This document shows, piece by piece, positions 32,249 through 42,868 of a stretch of DNA of 64,000 bases (its first letter is position 1; every line of letters begins with the position of its first letter). The notes below the pieces were generated by a model that saw only the letters and a list, made by a program, of their open reading frames with translations, was not told the DNA's origin and searched no databases. The position numbers and the translations under genes were made by a program. The DNA comes from Eublepharis macularius (lineage: Eukaryota; Chordata; Lepidosauria; Squamata; Eublepharidae). The stretch is from positions 18,547,926 through 18,611,925 of the forward strand of contig NC_072802.1 of assembly GCF_028583425.1 (NCBI RefSeq). Direction: 5' to 3'.

Positions 32249-32919
32249 TAGCTTTGCCAGGTTCCTGCCAACAGCGGGCAATCTCTCAGTGATTGTGTAG
32301 CCTCTGATCATTGATCACTGGTGATCAGCAGGAAGAGGCTGGCTGCCTGGAGATTGCATGCCGCTGACGGAGGCCAGGAGGTAGGCCAGGGAAACGGAAG
32401 CAAACACGCCCATGTCCCTGGCTGATGATGATGCATCTTCTGGTGCAATCTGGAAGCAATGGTGTTGCATTGGGGCAGATTCTTTTGGAATCAGCCCCGA
32501 TGCGACCACGTCGCTTCTGGGTTACATTGGAAGTGATCAAAAAGAGTCCAGTAGCACCTTTAAGACTAACCAATTTTATTGTAGCATAAGCTTTCGAGAA
32601 TCAAGTTCTCTTTGTCAGATGCCTGATACAGAGACTGGTCAAACACAGAAGAGCAGGAGAGGGAAGAGGCAATTAGGGGGGGAGGGGGAGGGAGCAATCA
32701 AAACATTCCTTTGCTAGTATATGTAAACATCTCCTTTTAGTGTGTGTATCAGTTGGCTTCAAAGGAGTTTGCCCTGTTAGTTTGTAGAAGCCAAACAGCT
32801 AGACCATCCAATTCCAAGTGATGTCAGCAGCAGGTGCTGCAACGTGCACACACACACAAGGTGGAGAACCCACTGCCACCCTCTCTCCCACCAGTTGCTG
32901 GGGGGACCTTGCAACTCTA
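32249..32919. mobile_element. hAT-like (family B/C ends) insertion
   Basis: It begins TAGCTTTGCCAGGTTCC and ends 'gggaccttgcaactcta', degraded TAGGGTTGCCAG-type termini in inverted orientation. It fills the gap in the SINE and hosts an 'AGTCCAGTAGCACC' repeat at 32537. Confidence 0.55.
32537..32640 (-). mobile_element. 'AGTCCAGTAGCACC' repeat copy
   Basis: The plus strand reads 'agtccagtagcacctttaag', then 'ataagctttcgagaatcaag' and 'ttctctttgtcagatgcctg'. On the minus strand this gives CTGACAA, a GAGAA/TTCTC stem II and GAAA. It is inserted within the larger hAT-like element. Confidence 0.7.
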
Positions 32920-33033
32920 GCAAGGGGATTCAAACCTGTGTCTCCCAGATCCTAATCTAACATTCTCACCACTATACCACATGGGCTCTCAGATAGCAGC
33001 ATCCCTCAGTACACAGCTAGAATCCCCCCCCCA

Positions 33034-33060
33034 CAGAGAGAGAGAGAGAGAGAGAGAGAG
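33034..33060. repeat. (GA)n microsatellite
   Basis: An uninterrupted AG run follows a C-run. Confidence 0.95.
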
Positions 33061-33075
33061 AACCATGCTTGAAAT

Positions 33076-33468
33076 CACTGCCGGCGCCAGGGTTTCTGGC
33101 ACCCGTGGCAATCCCCATGTGCGCGCGCACACAGTGCACACACCCGCCCCCGGACTGCGTGATGACATCATCACGTGATGACATCATCACACAGCAAAAG
33201 CCAGGCCCATTGGTCAGCGGGTAGCTGGGGTGGCATGTGGAGGCTGCCCACGCTCCGCACGCTGCCCCAGCTGCCAACTGTTCCTGGCCCGCAGCTGCTG
33301 CGCCCGGCTGGGGGCGTGTGGCGGCAGCAGCAGCAGCACGGGGCTGGCTGGTTGTAGCAGCCACGGGCCAGGCACGCCAGCTCCATGGCATGTGCCTCCG
33401 CCCCCAGCACCCCCTCTGGTGCCCCCTCCAGCGCCCGCCTCACCGCCTCAATGGTGGCGCCGGCCCTG
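33076..33468 (+). mobile_element. hAT-like family D element, perfect 8-bp target duplication
   Basis: CTTGAAAT occurs at 33068-33075 and 33469-33476. The element runs from CACTGCCGGCGCCAGGG to GGTGGCGCCGGCCCTG. Tandem 'tgatgacatcatcacg' words lie near 33160-33190. This is the best-defined copy of family D and supports hAT membership. Confidence 0.9.
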
Positions 33469-33476
33469 CTTGAAAT

Positions 33477-34510
33477 CCTGTATATCTTTTTGTATGCATT
33501 ACCTATATGCTAAACCAATAAACTCTCACACCCCCATAGCTACCTTTGTTGAATACTTGGGTTGCTCTAATATATGTTCCTGTTGCTACCACCTAGTGTT
33601 GAGACGTGGAGTTTTCCCATACAGTACTACCAACATATACGGAATGTTTATAGAGTATCACACCTAAAATGAAGAGAAAGCCCCCTACCCTGCATTCAAT
33701 GTCAAGACCAGAGAGCTGGAGGGAGAGTAGAAATGGGGGGAAGGATAGATGTCAGCATATGGACACACGTGAGTTTTGTTTCTGCTGAGAACAAAGATTG
33801 AAAGATGAAGCTACAGGTTTCATGAAAAATCGTTGTTTCTCTTGATAGGGCCGTCCACAGTCCTCCTTTTTCAATGGTGAGGCTGCAAGATTGTTAAGTG
33901 GGCCCGAATCTTCCCCAGCTTATTTGTAGGGAGTAGTATAAAGCACCATGTCTTTTGATTGTATTTTATTTCATTTCAAGGCATTGGTGGGGAGTGGTTT
34001 TGCTAGATGAAACCATGCAGAATTGAGCCCGTTCCCCCCACGAACGTCCCTAGTTGAACTAAGAGGTCCCATAAGCTTGACACTTATCTTCTAGACAACC
34101 TGGGAAGATCCAAGTATGAATCTTCTAGTGTACGTTTTGACTTTAAGTTAAATCCTTCAGTAAAAAAGGGATGCATCTTGGCCTAATGTACATACATATA
34201 AACAATCTGTGCATGAACCCTAAAGTGCTGTGTCATGTGCCATAGCCTGTACATGAGCTGCCACAGGAACCATCGATAATGTCCTGTAGCATGATTTCTG
34301 AGCATGTCTTTAACCAAAACAGCAGACACACTCTTCGCTTTTAAAACAAGCGGAGGGAAGTTTAGATATTATTTCTGCTTTGCTCACAGATTTGTAAATA
34401 AAGAAAATATTACAAAAGTACCAAACAATTGAACTCTTTCATCCAAAGGAAACCAAACTGGGAAGGTGCAACCCCTGGAACTTCCTGCTACTGGAGTGTA
34501 CAACATTATA
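33477..34510. other. Unannotated intergenic stretch
   Basis: No gene or recognised repeat. Moderately AT-rich. Confidence 0.45.
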
Positions 34511-34760
34511 AGAGCCAGTTTGGTGTAGTGGTTAAGAGCAGCAGGACTCTAATCTAGATAACTGGGTTTGATTCCCCACTCCTCCGCTTGAAGCCAGCTG
34601 GGTGACCTTGGGTCAGTCACAGCTTCTCGGAGCTCTCTCAGCCCCACCCACCTCACAGGGTGATTGTTGCGAGGATAATAATAACACACTTTGTAAGCTA
34701 CTCTGAGTGTGGCATTAAGTTGTCCTGAAGGATGGTATATAAACCTAATATTATTATTAT
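34511..34760 (+). mobile_element. tRNA-derived SINE, complete
   Basis: Complete relative of the 951 SINE: head 'agagccagtttggtgtagtg', B-box-like 'gggtttgattcc', 'cagctgggtgaccttggg', and tail 'gatggtatataaacc' with an ATT microsatellite. Confidence 0.93.
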
Positions 34761-35204
34761 AAGTCCTGGAAGGCAGAAGAGAAGTTATTCATTAGCCACC
34801 CCTTCTTAAGGGGAGGGGATCACGTGGCACTTTATTAAAAGCAACCGTGTCCGGTAGATAGGTAGCAGGTAGGTGGAAGACAGGCAGAGCCTGTTCTATG
34901 CATTATGTCGTGAACATGTTTTGTGGGCTCTTATCTCTCCCTCTCTTCCCCTCCCAAGTTTGCACTTTCCACCCACTTGTGATGTTTGTCTTCATGACCT
35001 TGTGTGTCACAAGCTACATTAGAAAAAAAAATGACGCTGGGGAGGGGAACATTTCACAATCCAATGCAGTTACAATGATTACCTACTCATCCACAACTGT
35101 TTTTCCAATTTAAAGCCCTCAATGGAAAAAAAAACAAGTTATGAGCCAATTTGGGGAAATTCGATCACGGAGGTCAAGGGTGCTCTGTGCAAAGCACATA
35201 CCAA
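34761..35204. other. Unannotated intergenic stretch
   Basis: No gene or repeat recognised. Confidence 0.45.
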
Positions 35205-35820
35205 TTTCCTTTTTTTTAAAAAAAAATAAATGTTTATTAATGTTTCAAACTCAATATACAAAGTTGAAAAATAACTGCAAGTAAATAGTTAACTATATAC
35301 ATGTTATATATATAAATATAAACTTGTTTTTAAACATAGTTTTGTACAGAAAGAAAGTAGAGAGATAATGATCAGTAATCCAGTTTGCTAGTACAGAGAA
35401 AACTAAAGCTTAAGTGCAATTTTAGTAACCACTTTTTCAGTCTTGTACGATAAAGAGTAAATGTTTAGGGGGTTGTTGATTTGTAACAGATATGAAATCA
35501 ATGAATGGTAACCATTTTGCTATAAAGTCAGTTTCTTTTGGATAATGTTCATTTTGATATATTTTATCATATATTTTTTCTTGTATGTAATAATCGCATA
35601 CTTTCTCAAGCCATTTGTCTGTTGAAGGAACCTTCTTTGATTTCCAATTTAAAGCTATCAAATTCTTAGCTACAACTAAGAGGTTACTGATTAATTCTCT
35701 TCTAATTTGTGGGATATCATTATTGTTCCATTGATTCAAAAAGGAAATCTTCGGGTCAAGAGGGATTCTGCAGCCTGTTATTTCTTTTATGTGGTCCAAT
35801 ATATCATTCCAAAACATACC
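35205..35820 (-). mobile_element. L1-type LINE, 3' end of ORF2 plus 3' UTR
   Basis: A minus-strand frame at 35437-35817 codes 127 residues, including 'ELISNLLVVAKNLIALNWKS', 'WLEKVCDYYIQEKI' and 'FIAKWLPFIDFI'. These match the C-terminal end of L1 ORF2 (LI..LL.VAR.LIA..WKS, W...V..YYI.EK). A T-rich run at about 35208-35216 is the expected poly(A) of a minus-strand copy. The element is 5'-truncated, as most L1 copies are. The retained frame is open to its stop, suggesting a fairly recent insertion. Confidence 0.85.
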
Positions 35821-36290
35821 ACTTTCCTGACTTCAAGAAGCCCCTCAGTGCTGATATAGAATGGAGAAAGAAACAAAATATATAACCTCTCGGAAGCACT
35901 GAAGTCAAGAAAATGGCAGAGGAGAAAGGGATCAAACGCTCTCCTTTCCACTATACAGCCTCCATGTTAATCAAGATCCCCTCTATCACCCAATGAGATC
36001 TATTGTCCCAGTTTCTCATCTAATTTGGCCCTCAGAAAACAGTCCTTCAGATTGCAGGTTCAAATAATATCCAAATATACCAACTCTTTTTATACAGTAT
36101 GCATGGATGTAAGGATAAGCAGCAATAAAATATTCACAGGAAACAGAACAGACTGGGACTTCCTTCCATGCTCCAAAGAGGAAGGTAGGTAGAGTTGTTG
36201 TTGTTTCGATTTGTCATCTGCTCTCCTCGCAAGCAGGCTCAGAGAGGATTACATCCAGATAAAACACATACAATATACAATATAGACAAT
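35821..36290. other. Unannotated intergenic stretch
   Basis: It includes 'gttgttgttgtttcgatttg' at about 36195, which may be the tail of a SINE on the minus strand. No gene. Confidence 0.4.
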
Positions 36291-36442
36291 GGCCGTTTTC
36301 ACACTGCTTACCGGCCACAGAACATCATGCCAAGCGCCCGGAACAACAGCGTCTTCCTGGTGCAAAATCGCACTAGGAAGACTCTGTTGTTCTGGGAGCT
36401 TGGCGCAATGTTCCATGGCTGGTAAGCAGTGTGAAAATGGCC
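36291..36442. mobile_element. Hairpin MITE, 152 bp
   Basis: The ends are GGCCGTTTTCACACTGCTTA and its complement TAAGCAGTGTGAAAATGGCC. Interior arms ('gcgcccggaacaacagcgtc' and 'gactctgttgttctgggagc') also pair. There are more mismatches than in the hairpin at 25349. No certain target duplication. Confidence 0.75.
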
Positions 36443-36628
36443 AAAATGGACAATTAAAACTGGTAGCATTAAAAGAGCGCTTGAAATTGCACAACTGACC
36501 CTCAGCAGTGCATATTGCACAATCCTGCGTGTAATTATTTGGGCCCATGGTGGCCGATGGTAAACAACAAATAAAAACAGAAACCGGGAGGGGGTACTCC
36601 CCTCCCTCCCCGTGGGAGGCTGGGGAGG

Positions 36629-36847
36629 TAGGGTTGCCAGGTCCAGGTTGGGAAATTCCTGGAGATTTGGGGGGTGGAGCCTGGAGAGGGCAGGATTTGG
36701 GGAGGGGAGGAGCCTCAGTGGGGTATAATGCCATAGAGTTCACCCTTCAGAGCAGCCATTTTCCCCAGGGCAACAGGTCTCTGTTGCCTGGAGATCAGTT
36801 GTAATTCTGGGAGATCTCCAGCTATCACCTGGAGGCTGGCAAGCCTA
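36629..36847 (+). mobile_element. Family B hAT copy, full length
   Basis: It runs from TAGGGTTGCCAGGTCCAGG to GGAGGCTGGCAAGCCTA, with flanks TGGGGAGG and CGGGGAGA (6 of 8). It is one of the best preserved B copies and contains the complete 'ggggtataatgccatagagt' core. Confidence 0.87.
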
Positions 36848-36849
36848 CG

Positions 36850-37450
36850 GGGAGAAGGCCTGCTCGCCTCAACCACCAAAGGCCTGGCGAAACATCTCCA
36901 TCTTGTAGGCCTGGCAAAATGATAATAAATCTCGCTGGGCCTGGGTAGTCTCAGACAGAGAGTTCCACCAAGTTGAGGCCAGGGCCAAAAAAGCCCAGGC
37001 CCTGGTCAGGGCAAGACGAACCTCCTTGGGGTCAGGGACCACCAGTAGATGTTTTCCTGCTTTGCGGCGTGCTCTCCAGAGAATATAGGGTGAGAGGCAG
37101 TCCCATAGGTATGCTGTCCCAGTCCGCTAAGGGATTTAAAGGTCAGAACCAAAACCGTGAACCTGATCCGACCGGAACTCCACTGAGAGCTAGTGCAGCT
37201 GGCCCACAACAGGTATCACATGTGACCTGAATGGAGTCCTGGACTGGTCGAAAGACTTACCGCTGTGTTCTGGACCAGTTGTAAATTCCAGAGCAGGGCA
37301 GCCCAGCATAAAGGGGGTTCAGAGCCGTATATGTCCTTCTCTCCTCCTGCACTTCATTCCCCAAACAGCCCTGCAAGGTAGTCCAGACTAGGAAACAGCA
37401 TCTAAGAAGCTTCATAGCAGAAGGGAATTTAAACCCAGGTCTCATCTGGC
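36850..37450 (-). mobile_element. L2/CR1-like LINE, ORF2 C-terminal region
   Basis: On the minus strand pieces read 'SSGRIRFTVLVLTFKSL', matching the LHWLP..RI.FK.L.LTFK.L motif, and further on 'ALASTWWNSLSETTQAQ' and 'YKMEMFRQAFGG', matching the WNSLP...FK..L...F end. The frame is broken. Together these are the conserved C-terminal landmarks of this LINE group. It is a different copy from that at 7385 and older. Confidence 0.7.
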
Positions 37451-37544
37451 ACTCTAACTAGGAGAAATAAAGATGCAACTAATGCCTAGAATTGGAGACA
37501 TCCCCGAATATTAAGAGCAGATTGAATCCCAGTTCATGTTTAAA

Positions 37545-38214
37545 CTCTGAGAATACTACAATAAGAGACAGCAATTCTGCAAAAATATCATTGGAGTATA
37601 CAAGACACCCCAAGTGAACAGTGTAGGACCTACAAGTATCTAGGTCTAACTTTTAGTGAGACCCTGAAATGGGATGCCCATATAAAGCTTATAAAAGCCT
37701 CAGCGCTCAAGACCATAGGAGCAATAATGAGATTCTACTACTCTAAGGGTGGTTTCTTAATAGCACCGGCAATAAAGCTTTTTGTTTCTAAAGTCATTAC
37801 TCATTTACTGTATGGAATTGAGATCTGGGGGTGGAAGGACCCAACACTTTGGAAATAATTCAAAAAATTTTCATGAGACGTGTTCTAGCCCTGCCAAAAG
37901 GGACACCAGCTGCCTTGCTACGGGCAGAACTCGGTCTCTCTTCGATCAGAGCATGTGCCCATTTAGCGATTCTCAAATTGCAGAAAAAATACCACCTAAC
38001 AAACCCTGGTTCCTTCAGTAATTTGAGTTATTTGAGCTATCACCAGCAGCAAAGCAAGGATAAAACCCGGTCGGCCTTCCTTAATGGCATTGCATCTCGA
38101 TATACCATCCCAGACGAATTACTCCAACCTTTGGGAAGCAATGGGTATACAAAGAAGATGCCCTAATTGACAATTTTTTAATCAGTAAAACAAAATTTGC
38201 CCCATGGTATAAAA
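37545..38214 (+). mobile_element. Non-LTR retrotransposon fragment, left part
   Basis: It codes for 'YKYLGLTFSETLKWDAHI' and then 'VITHLLYGIEIWG', the thumb-region landmarks of non-LTR reverse transcriptases. A 111-codon frame (37831-38166) follows, with 'IFMRRVLALPKGTPAALLRA' and 'ELGLSSIRACAHLAILKL'. A single frame change separates the two. It continues at 38759 after a hAT insertion. The clade is not resolved. Confidence 0.75.
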
Positions 38215-38750
38215 CAGGGCTGGCCAAACTTGCTTAATATAAGAGCTACATAGAATAAATGTCAGATGTTTGAGAGCTGCAAGACATGATGCACTGAAGT
38301 GACTTCAGATGAAGAGGCGGGTTTGGGGCAGTGTCTTGAAAGTGACATCAGAAAAAGGGGTGGAGTTTTGCTGCAGTATACTGGAAGTGACATCATCAGA
38401 AGGGGTGGCGCTTGGGAAGAGCCATCACTTGACCTTTGACGTAGAAGTGACAACACAAAAGTGATGTCATATCCTTGCTAGGCTTCACCCCTGAAATCCC
38501 CAGGTATTTTCTGAGTCAGACCTGGCAACCCCAACATTTTTATTGAAAATATGAAAGACGTGGAAAGAAAGAAGGAAGGAAGGAAAAAAGGAAAAGGGAG
38601 GGAAAGACATGGAAAGAAAAAAGGAAAAGGGAGAAAAACTAAAATAAAATCAAATGTATGGCCACGGCGATACTTGGAGACTTCCAGGAGCCACACAATA
38701 TGTCTAGAAGAGCCACATGTGGCTCCCGAGCCACAGGTTGGCCACCCCTG
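38215..38750. mobile_element. Charlie-like hAT inserted in the LINE, perfect 8-bp duplication
   Basis: GTATAAAA occurs at 38207-38214 and 38751-38758. The element starts CAGGGCTGGCCAAAC and ends GGTTGGCCACCCCTG, with 'agagccacatgtggctcc' near the right end, a pattern typical of Charlie-type hATs. The interior is not coding and contains a purine-rich run at about 38558-38640. Confidence 0.9.
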
Positions 38751-38758
38751 GTATAAAA

Positions 38759-39330
38759 CCATCAAAGACCACATTAGAGCATGTTATCTGACTGATATCA
38801 CAGTCTATAAGCTTAGGGTAGCATTTACATCATTATGCTTCCAGTCTATGCCAACTGAGATGCTACTCGGGTGATTCCAAAAAAACCCCATCGATCAGCT
38901 GATATGTATCTGTGGAACCTCAATTGAGGACTTACCACACTGTGTTTTAAATTGTCCCTTATACCAGGAATCAAGGGGAAAATTTCTCGCAAATATTTTA
39001 TCTGGTCTCCGTCTTCTGTCTGACTTTGACAAATTAAATTTTATTCTTTCAGATACAGACCCTTTTATTTCGAATAGGATGGCCCTCTATGCCCTGGCTG
39101 CTAGGAAAATAAGGGCAAATGTGGTAGCCAGGAGAGTAAACACCTGACAGAGATTAGAAACCGTTTGGTTTTAATGTTGTTTAATGTTTACATTTTAGGT
39201 AAAATGCATTTTATAGTAATTTTATTTATATCTATGTAAATATATCTGTATTCTTGTATTTTTTTGTTCTGTTTTTTAATGAATGGTTTTAGATTGTGAA
39301 GGCCTGTGGCCACATACAATAAATTGGCAT
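38759..39330 (+). mobile_element. Non-LTR retrotransposon fragment, right part and 3' UTR
   Basis: It codes 'LICICGTSIEDLPHCVLNCP', a Cys/His cluster (C.C...H...C) seen at the end of several LINE ORF2 proteins. Then come 'RMALYALAARKIRAN', a stop and an AT-rich 3' UTR ending 'ggccacatacaataaattgg'. Confidence 0.7.
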
Positions 39331-39373
39331 CCTAGAATTCTGCAAATGTTGCAAGGAAGTGGATCAAGATAGA

Positions 39374-39602
39374 TCGCCGTCTTGGTTTGTCTGTAGCTCT
39401 AGAAAAGAGCAAGAGTTCTGTAGCACCTACCAGACTCACAAAATTTGTGGTAAGCTATGAGCTTTCATGAGTCACAGCTCACTTCTTCAGATCAGGTATC
39501 TCACTTCAGGTATTTGAAGAAGTGAGCTGTGGCTCACAAAAGCTCGTACCCTACCACAAATTTTGTCTTATAGGTGTTACTGGACTCTTGCTCTTTTCTA
39601 CT
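39374..39602. mobile_element. Palindromic 'AGTCCAGTAGCACC'-related repeat
   Basis: The left side on the minus strand has CTGAAGA, a GTGAGC/GACTCAT stem II and GAAA. The right side on the plus strand has a diverged version ('tttgaagaagtgagctgtgg', 'ctcacaaaagctcg'). Outer parts 'agaaaagagcaagagttctg' and 'ggactcttgctcttttctac' pair. It looks like two copies in head-to-head orientation. Confidence 0.65.
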
Positions 39603-40334
39603 GCAAGGAAGTGCGCATTCAAATTTAAGTGAGGTACTGATCCATGCTGATGTGTTTCCAAAGTTTAATGCTCTCACAAGACCCACGTAGATGTTTTCTG
39701 CTTTGGCTTCTTAGCTAAGTCTTTCTCTTTCATCTAAAACATCTTTCCCCACAGATTTAAGGCAAAATTTGCACTGCTTTTTCCACATTTTGTCATGCAT
39801 TAAATTCTTAGCTTCTGGCTGTAAATTCTTTGCAAATGCTTCCGGAAAAAGGAGGGAACACATCTTTATAGCAGTATTACCATAACAGCAGAGAAGATCA
39901 ACAGACTACAGGAAGACACTACTAGTAGCTAGTCTGCAGGGATGTATTTTTTTTAAATCAATATAAACTCTACAAAGAACTTTCCACTGATATGATAAAT
40001 GCACAGGCTTCATCAAAGCGCACCAAAAGACTTTATTCCAAAAGAAAACGGATTTCGGACCAGTAGTAAACATGACGTACGTTGCCTATTTTCAGAAGCA
40101 TTTATGAGTGTTCTGTTTGTTGCCCTTTAGGCACACAATGAGCTTCCTCGAGTAATTCTAATCGACCAGTTGCGTGGATTGAAACCAAGGAGACCGGGAA
40201 TGCTCCATTATTACTGCCAATGACATCATTAATTACAACTGAAGACAGACAGCCAGGGAGTTGGATTGCTAATTAATAAAACCAGCGACACCTCAGAGTG
40301 CTCGGGAAGAGAGTTTCGAAACAGAGGCAAGATG
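39603..40334. other. Unannotated intergenic stretch
   Basis: AT-rich, with no gene or recognised repeat. Confidence 0.45.
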
Positions 40335-40500
40335 GAGGAGCCCCCGTTTTATTCTCACAGCAACCCTGTGAGGCAGGTTAGGCTAAGAGTGAATTCCTGC
40401 CCCAAGGATGCTCTAGTAACATTCATAGCAAGCAGGGACTTGCAGTTGGGTCTCTCTAACCATACTCAACACTCTAACCCAATGGTTCTTCTGAAATATT
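40335..40500 (-). mobile_element. SINE fragment
   Basis: 'ttttattctcacagcaaccc', 'tgtgaggcaggttaggctaa' and 'caacactctaacccaatggt' match the middle and head of a minus-strand tRNA-type SINE. Confidence 0.65.
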
Positions 40501-40659
40501 AGCCTCAAATGTTTCCCAAGCTACAAGCAAGCGGGAAGCAGGACAGTATGGCCTGGAACAAAGTACTGTAATAACAACAACAATAAACTTGTATCAGCTT
40601 AGCAAGGCCAATCAATAATAACATGTCACCTCTGCTTATTGCTGATTGTGTTTCAGATA

Positions 40660-40845
40660 GTTGTTGTGGGTTTTCCGGGCTGAGACACTGAGAGATCTCT
40701 GTCTTTTGGTGCTACACCTCCGAAGATGCCAGCCACAGCTGCTGGCGAAACGTCAGGAACTACAATGCCAAGACCACGGCTATACAGCCCGGAAAACCCA
40801 CAACAACCATCGTTCTCCGGCCGTGAAAGCCTTCAACAATACATC
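40660..40845 (+). mobile_element. Foldback retroelement-like repeat with hammerhead-like motif and 12-bp duplication
   Basis: GTGTTTCAGATA occurs exactly at 40648-40659 and 40846-40857. A 12-bp duplication points to retrotransposition rather than hAT. Inside, 'gttgtgggttttccgggctg' near the left pairs with 'cagcccggaaaacccacaac' at about 40785-40804. The repeat is widespread in squamates. The centre holds a hammerhead-like arrangement (next entry). Confidence 0.75.
40701..40754 (+). ncRNA. Hammerhead-ribozyme-like motif
   Basis: In order: GTC at 40701-40703 (possible cleavage triplet); GGTG-CTA-CACC at 40708-40718 (stem I hairpin); CCGAAGA at 40720-40726 (one mismatch to CUGANGA); GCCAGC at 40728-40733 pairing with GCTGGC at 40741-40746 (stem II); GAAA at 40747-40750; then CGTC. 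Stem III would be only 1-2 pairs. Short stem III is a known trait of retroelement hammerheads that act as dimers. Activity is not shown. Confidence 0.45.
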
Positions 40846-40863
40846 GTGTTTCAGATAATTTGA

Positions 40864-41085
40864 ATAATAATAATAATAATAATGTGCTTATATACTGCTC
40901 TTCTAGACAGATTAGTGCCTCACCCAGAGCGGTGAACAAATTAGTGTTATTCTTATCCCCATAATACAGCCAGGGAACTGGGGCCGAGAGGAGTGGCTTA
41001 CCCAAGGCCACCTACTGAGCTCATGGCAGGAGTGGGATTCGAACCAGTAGTGTCAGAATGGACCTCCTATCTAGCGCTTCAAGGC
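40864..41085 (-). mobile_element. tRNA-derived SINE, third subfamily
   Basis: It has an ATA microsatellite tail, then 'gcttatatactgctcttcta', 'ggcttacccaaggccaccta' and 'gtgggattcgaaccagtagt'. It is the reverse-strand relative of the copy at 8272. Confidence 0.85.
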
Positions 41086-41270
41086 AAGCCTCTCAAGAGA
41101 CACAGGGTTAGTTAAAGCAATTACTTTCATCTCCGTTCACAAATACATAGTTTGGACATAAGAACAGCACTCCTGACAAGGCACCTTTATTTACAAAGGT
41201 ATATTTATGGTATATGCATTTAATCTCAGGCACGCGTTCAGTGAGACTCTTGTGCTTGATGGCCAGTAGC

Positions 41271-41483
41271 TACAGTTGCCAACTCCATGTTAGGGAATTC
41301 CTGGAGATGTGGGGATGGAACCTGAGGAGGGCAGGGTTTGGGGAGGGCAGGCGTCTCAGTGGGGTATGCTGCCAGAGACAGCATGCTCCAAAGGAGACGT
41401 TTTCTCCAGGGAACGGATTTCTGTTGCTTTGAGATCAGTTGTCATTCCAGATCTCCAGACCCTACCCTGAGTTTGGCAACCTG
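41271..41483 (+). mobile_element. Family B hAT copy
   Basis: It runs from TACAGTTGCCAACTCC to GAGTTTGGCAACCTG and contains 'gggaattcctggagatgtgg', 'gggcagggtttggggagggc' and 'ttgagatcagttgtcattcc'. Confidence 0.8.
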
Positions 41484-41539
41484 TCATGTCTGCCCATCCA
41501 TGCCATTATTTGATGCTGACCTGTATTACTGAACCAGTG

Positions 41540-41795
41540 TTTCATGCCATAACTTGATGCCATATTACCATGCTTTGCTTTCACACTTTCATGCCATAAC
41601 TTGATGCCATATTACCATGCTTTGCTTTCACACTTTCATGCCATAACTTGATGCCATATTACCATGCTTTGCTTTCACACTTTCATGCCATAACTCGATG
41701 CCATATTACCATGCTTTGCTTTCACACTTTCATGCCATAACTTGATGCCATATTGCCATGCCGTAACTGCTTTGCTTTCACACTTTCACAGCAGC
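41540..41795 (+). repeat. 47-bp tandem repeat, five copies
   Basis: The unit starts TTTCATGCCATAACTTGATG and ends GCTTTGCTTTCACAC. Copies start at 41540, 41587, 41634, 41681 and 41728. The first four are nearly identical and the fifth carries an insertion ('atgccgtaact'). Confidence 0.95.
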
Positions 41796-42860
41796 TGCAA
41801 ATACCTTACCAAAGGAGCTCTCAGAGCATCTGACCTTGTACACTCTGCTCACTCCCATGAATACTCTGTCTCAACTTTGATCTCCTGCTTTCTCACTGTC
41901 TGAACTTGATAATCGAAACATGCTAGTTCTCAAGAATGATTCCCGCCAAAAGTATAATTGCTGGTGAGAGGGGGGGGAGAGGAGTGATTGTCTTTAAGTA
42001 GAATGATTTTCCCTTGTATTGTTATTCCTGTCAAATTGATCCTTACTTCTTAGTAGCTTACCTTGCTTCCGAGTAACCCTATGGACATATCTGTGGAAAT
42101 GATTTGATTTCTGAATAAAACCATTTAACCAAGAGCCTGGATTCTTGCAGCAATGGTACAGGGATCTATCTGCCATAGCCTGTCCTCCATAGCCTGACAC
42201 AACCCTACCAACAGCCAATTTCTTCATGTTGGGTTTGATCCCTACTTGCTGGGTGTCACTTTTTTAAAGAGCTTGCAGGAGAAAATTGAGGGTCTGGCAT
42301 TTTATCCTCAGGGTTGGGTGTGCAGTACAAACTAACTCGTGCCTGTTGTCGGACACTATTGTGCTTGAGGAGAAGGGACTATCACAAATCCTAAATATTT
42401 GACATCCCCACCCCATTTCTGAATGCCTCCCAAGATCCATAGATAAGCTCCCTGTTAACCATGCTTTGACCACTATACTACCCTGGTATATGCTAACCGC
42501 ACACCTGCACTGCCCTGTACATGTTACCAGATGTATAGATGCTGAGTATGACAGCCCAGCCATTCAAAAATAGAATTTTTTCTAAACCTGCATTCCCCAC
42601 ACCACACCGCCCCAGTGAAGGTCGCTCGAGGAACCGATCCACCTGGATTTAAAAGACAAGGCTGTATATTATGAGCTGCTGTGTTTTTTTTCTCAGCAAC
42701 CTCAAAAGCTCTTCGAATAAAATGTATCCTGTTTCATGACAACTGGGGGGAAACTTTGATCCAAGGTTACTGGCAATTATTTGAAGCAGGAAGGCAGAGG
42801 GCTGGCGCTCGCGTTTGGGATTTGTTCTTGGAAATCCACCCTTGCCCAAGCCAGGTGTTC
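41796..42860. other. Unannotated intergenic stretch
   Basis: No gene or recognised repeat apart from a G-run near 41970. Confidence 0.45.
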
Positions 42861-42868
42861 ATCTTTAG

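Larger units (their letters stand above)
32063..32996 (-). mobile_element. tRNA-derived SINE split by a family C-like insertion
   Basis: The tail part is 32063-32248 ('ccccgcctttctctccagta', 'ggactcaaagtggtttacac'). The head part is 32920-32996 ('gcaaggggattcaaacctgt', 'ccactataccacatggg'). The two parts together make a complete minus-strand SINE. Confidence 0.7.
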
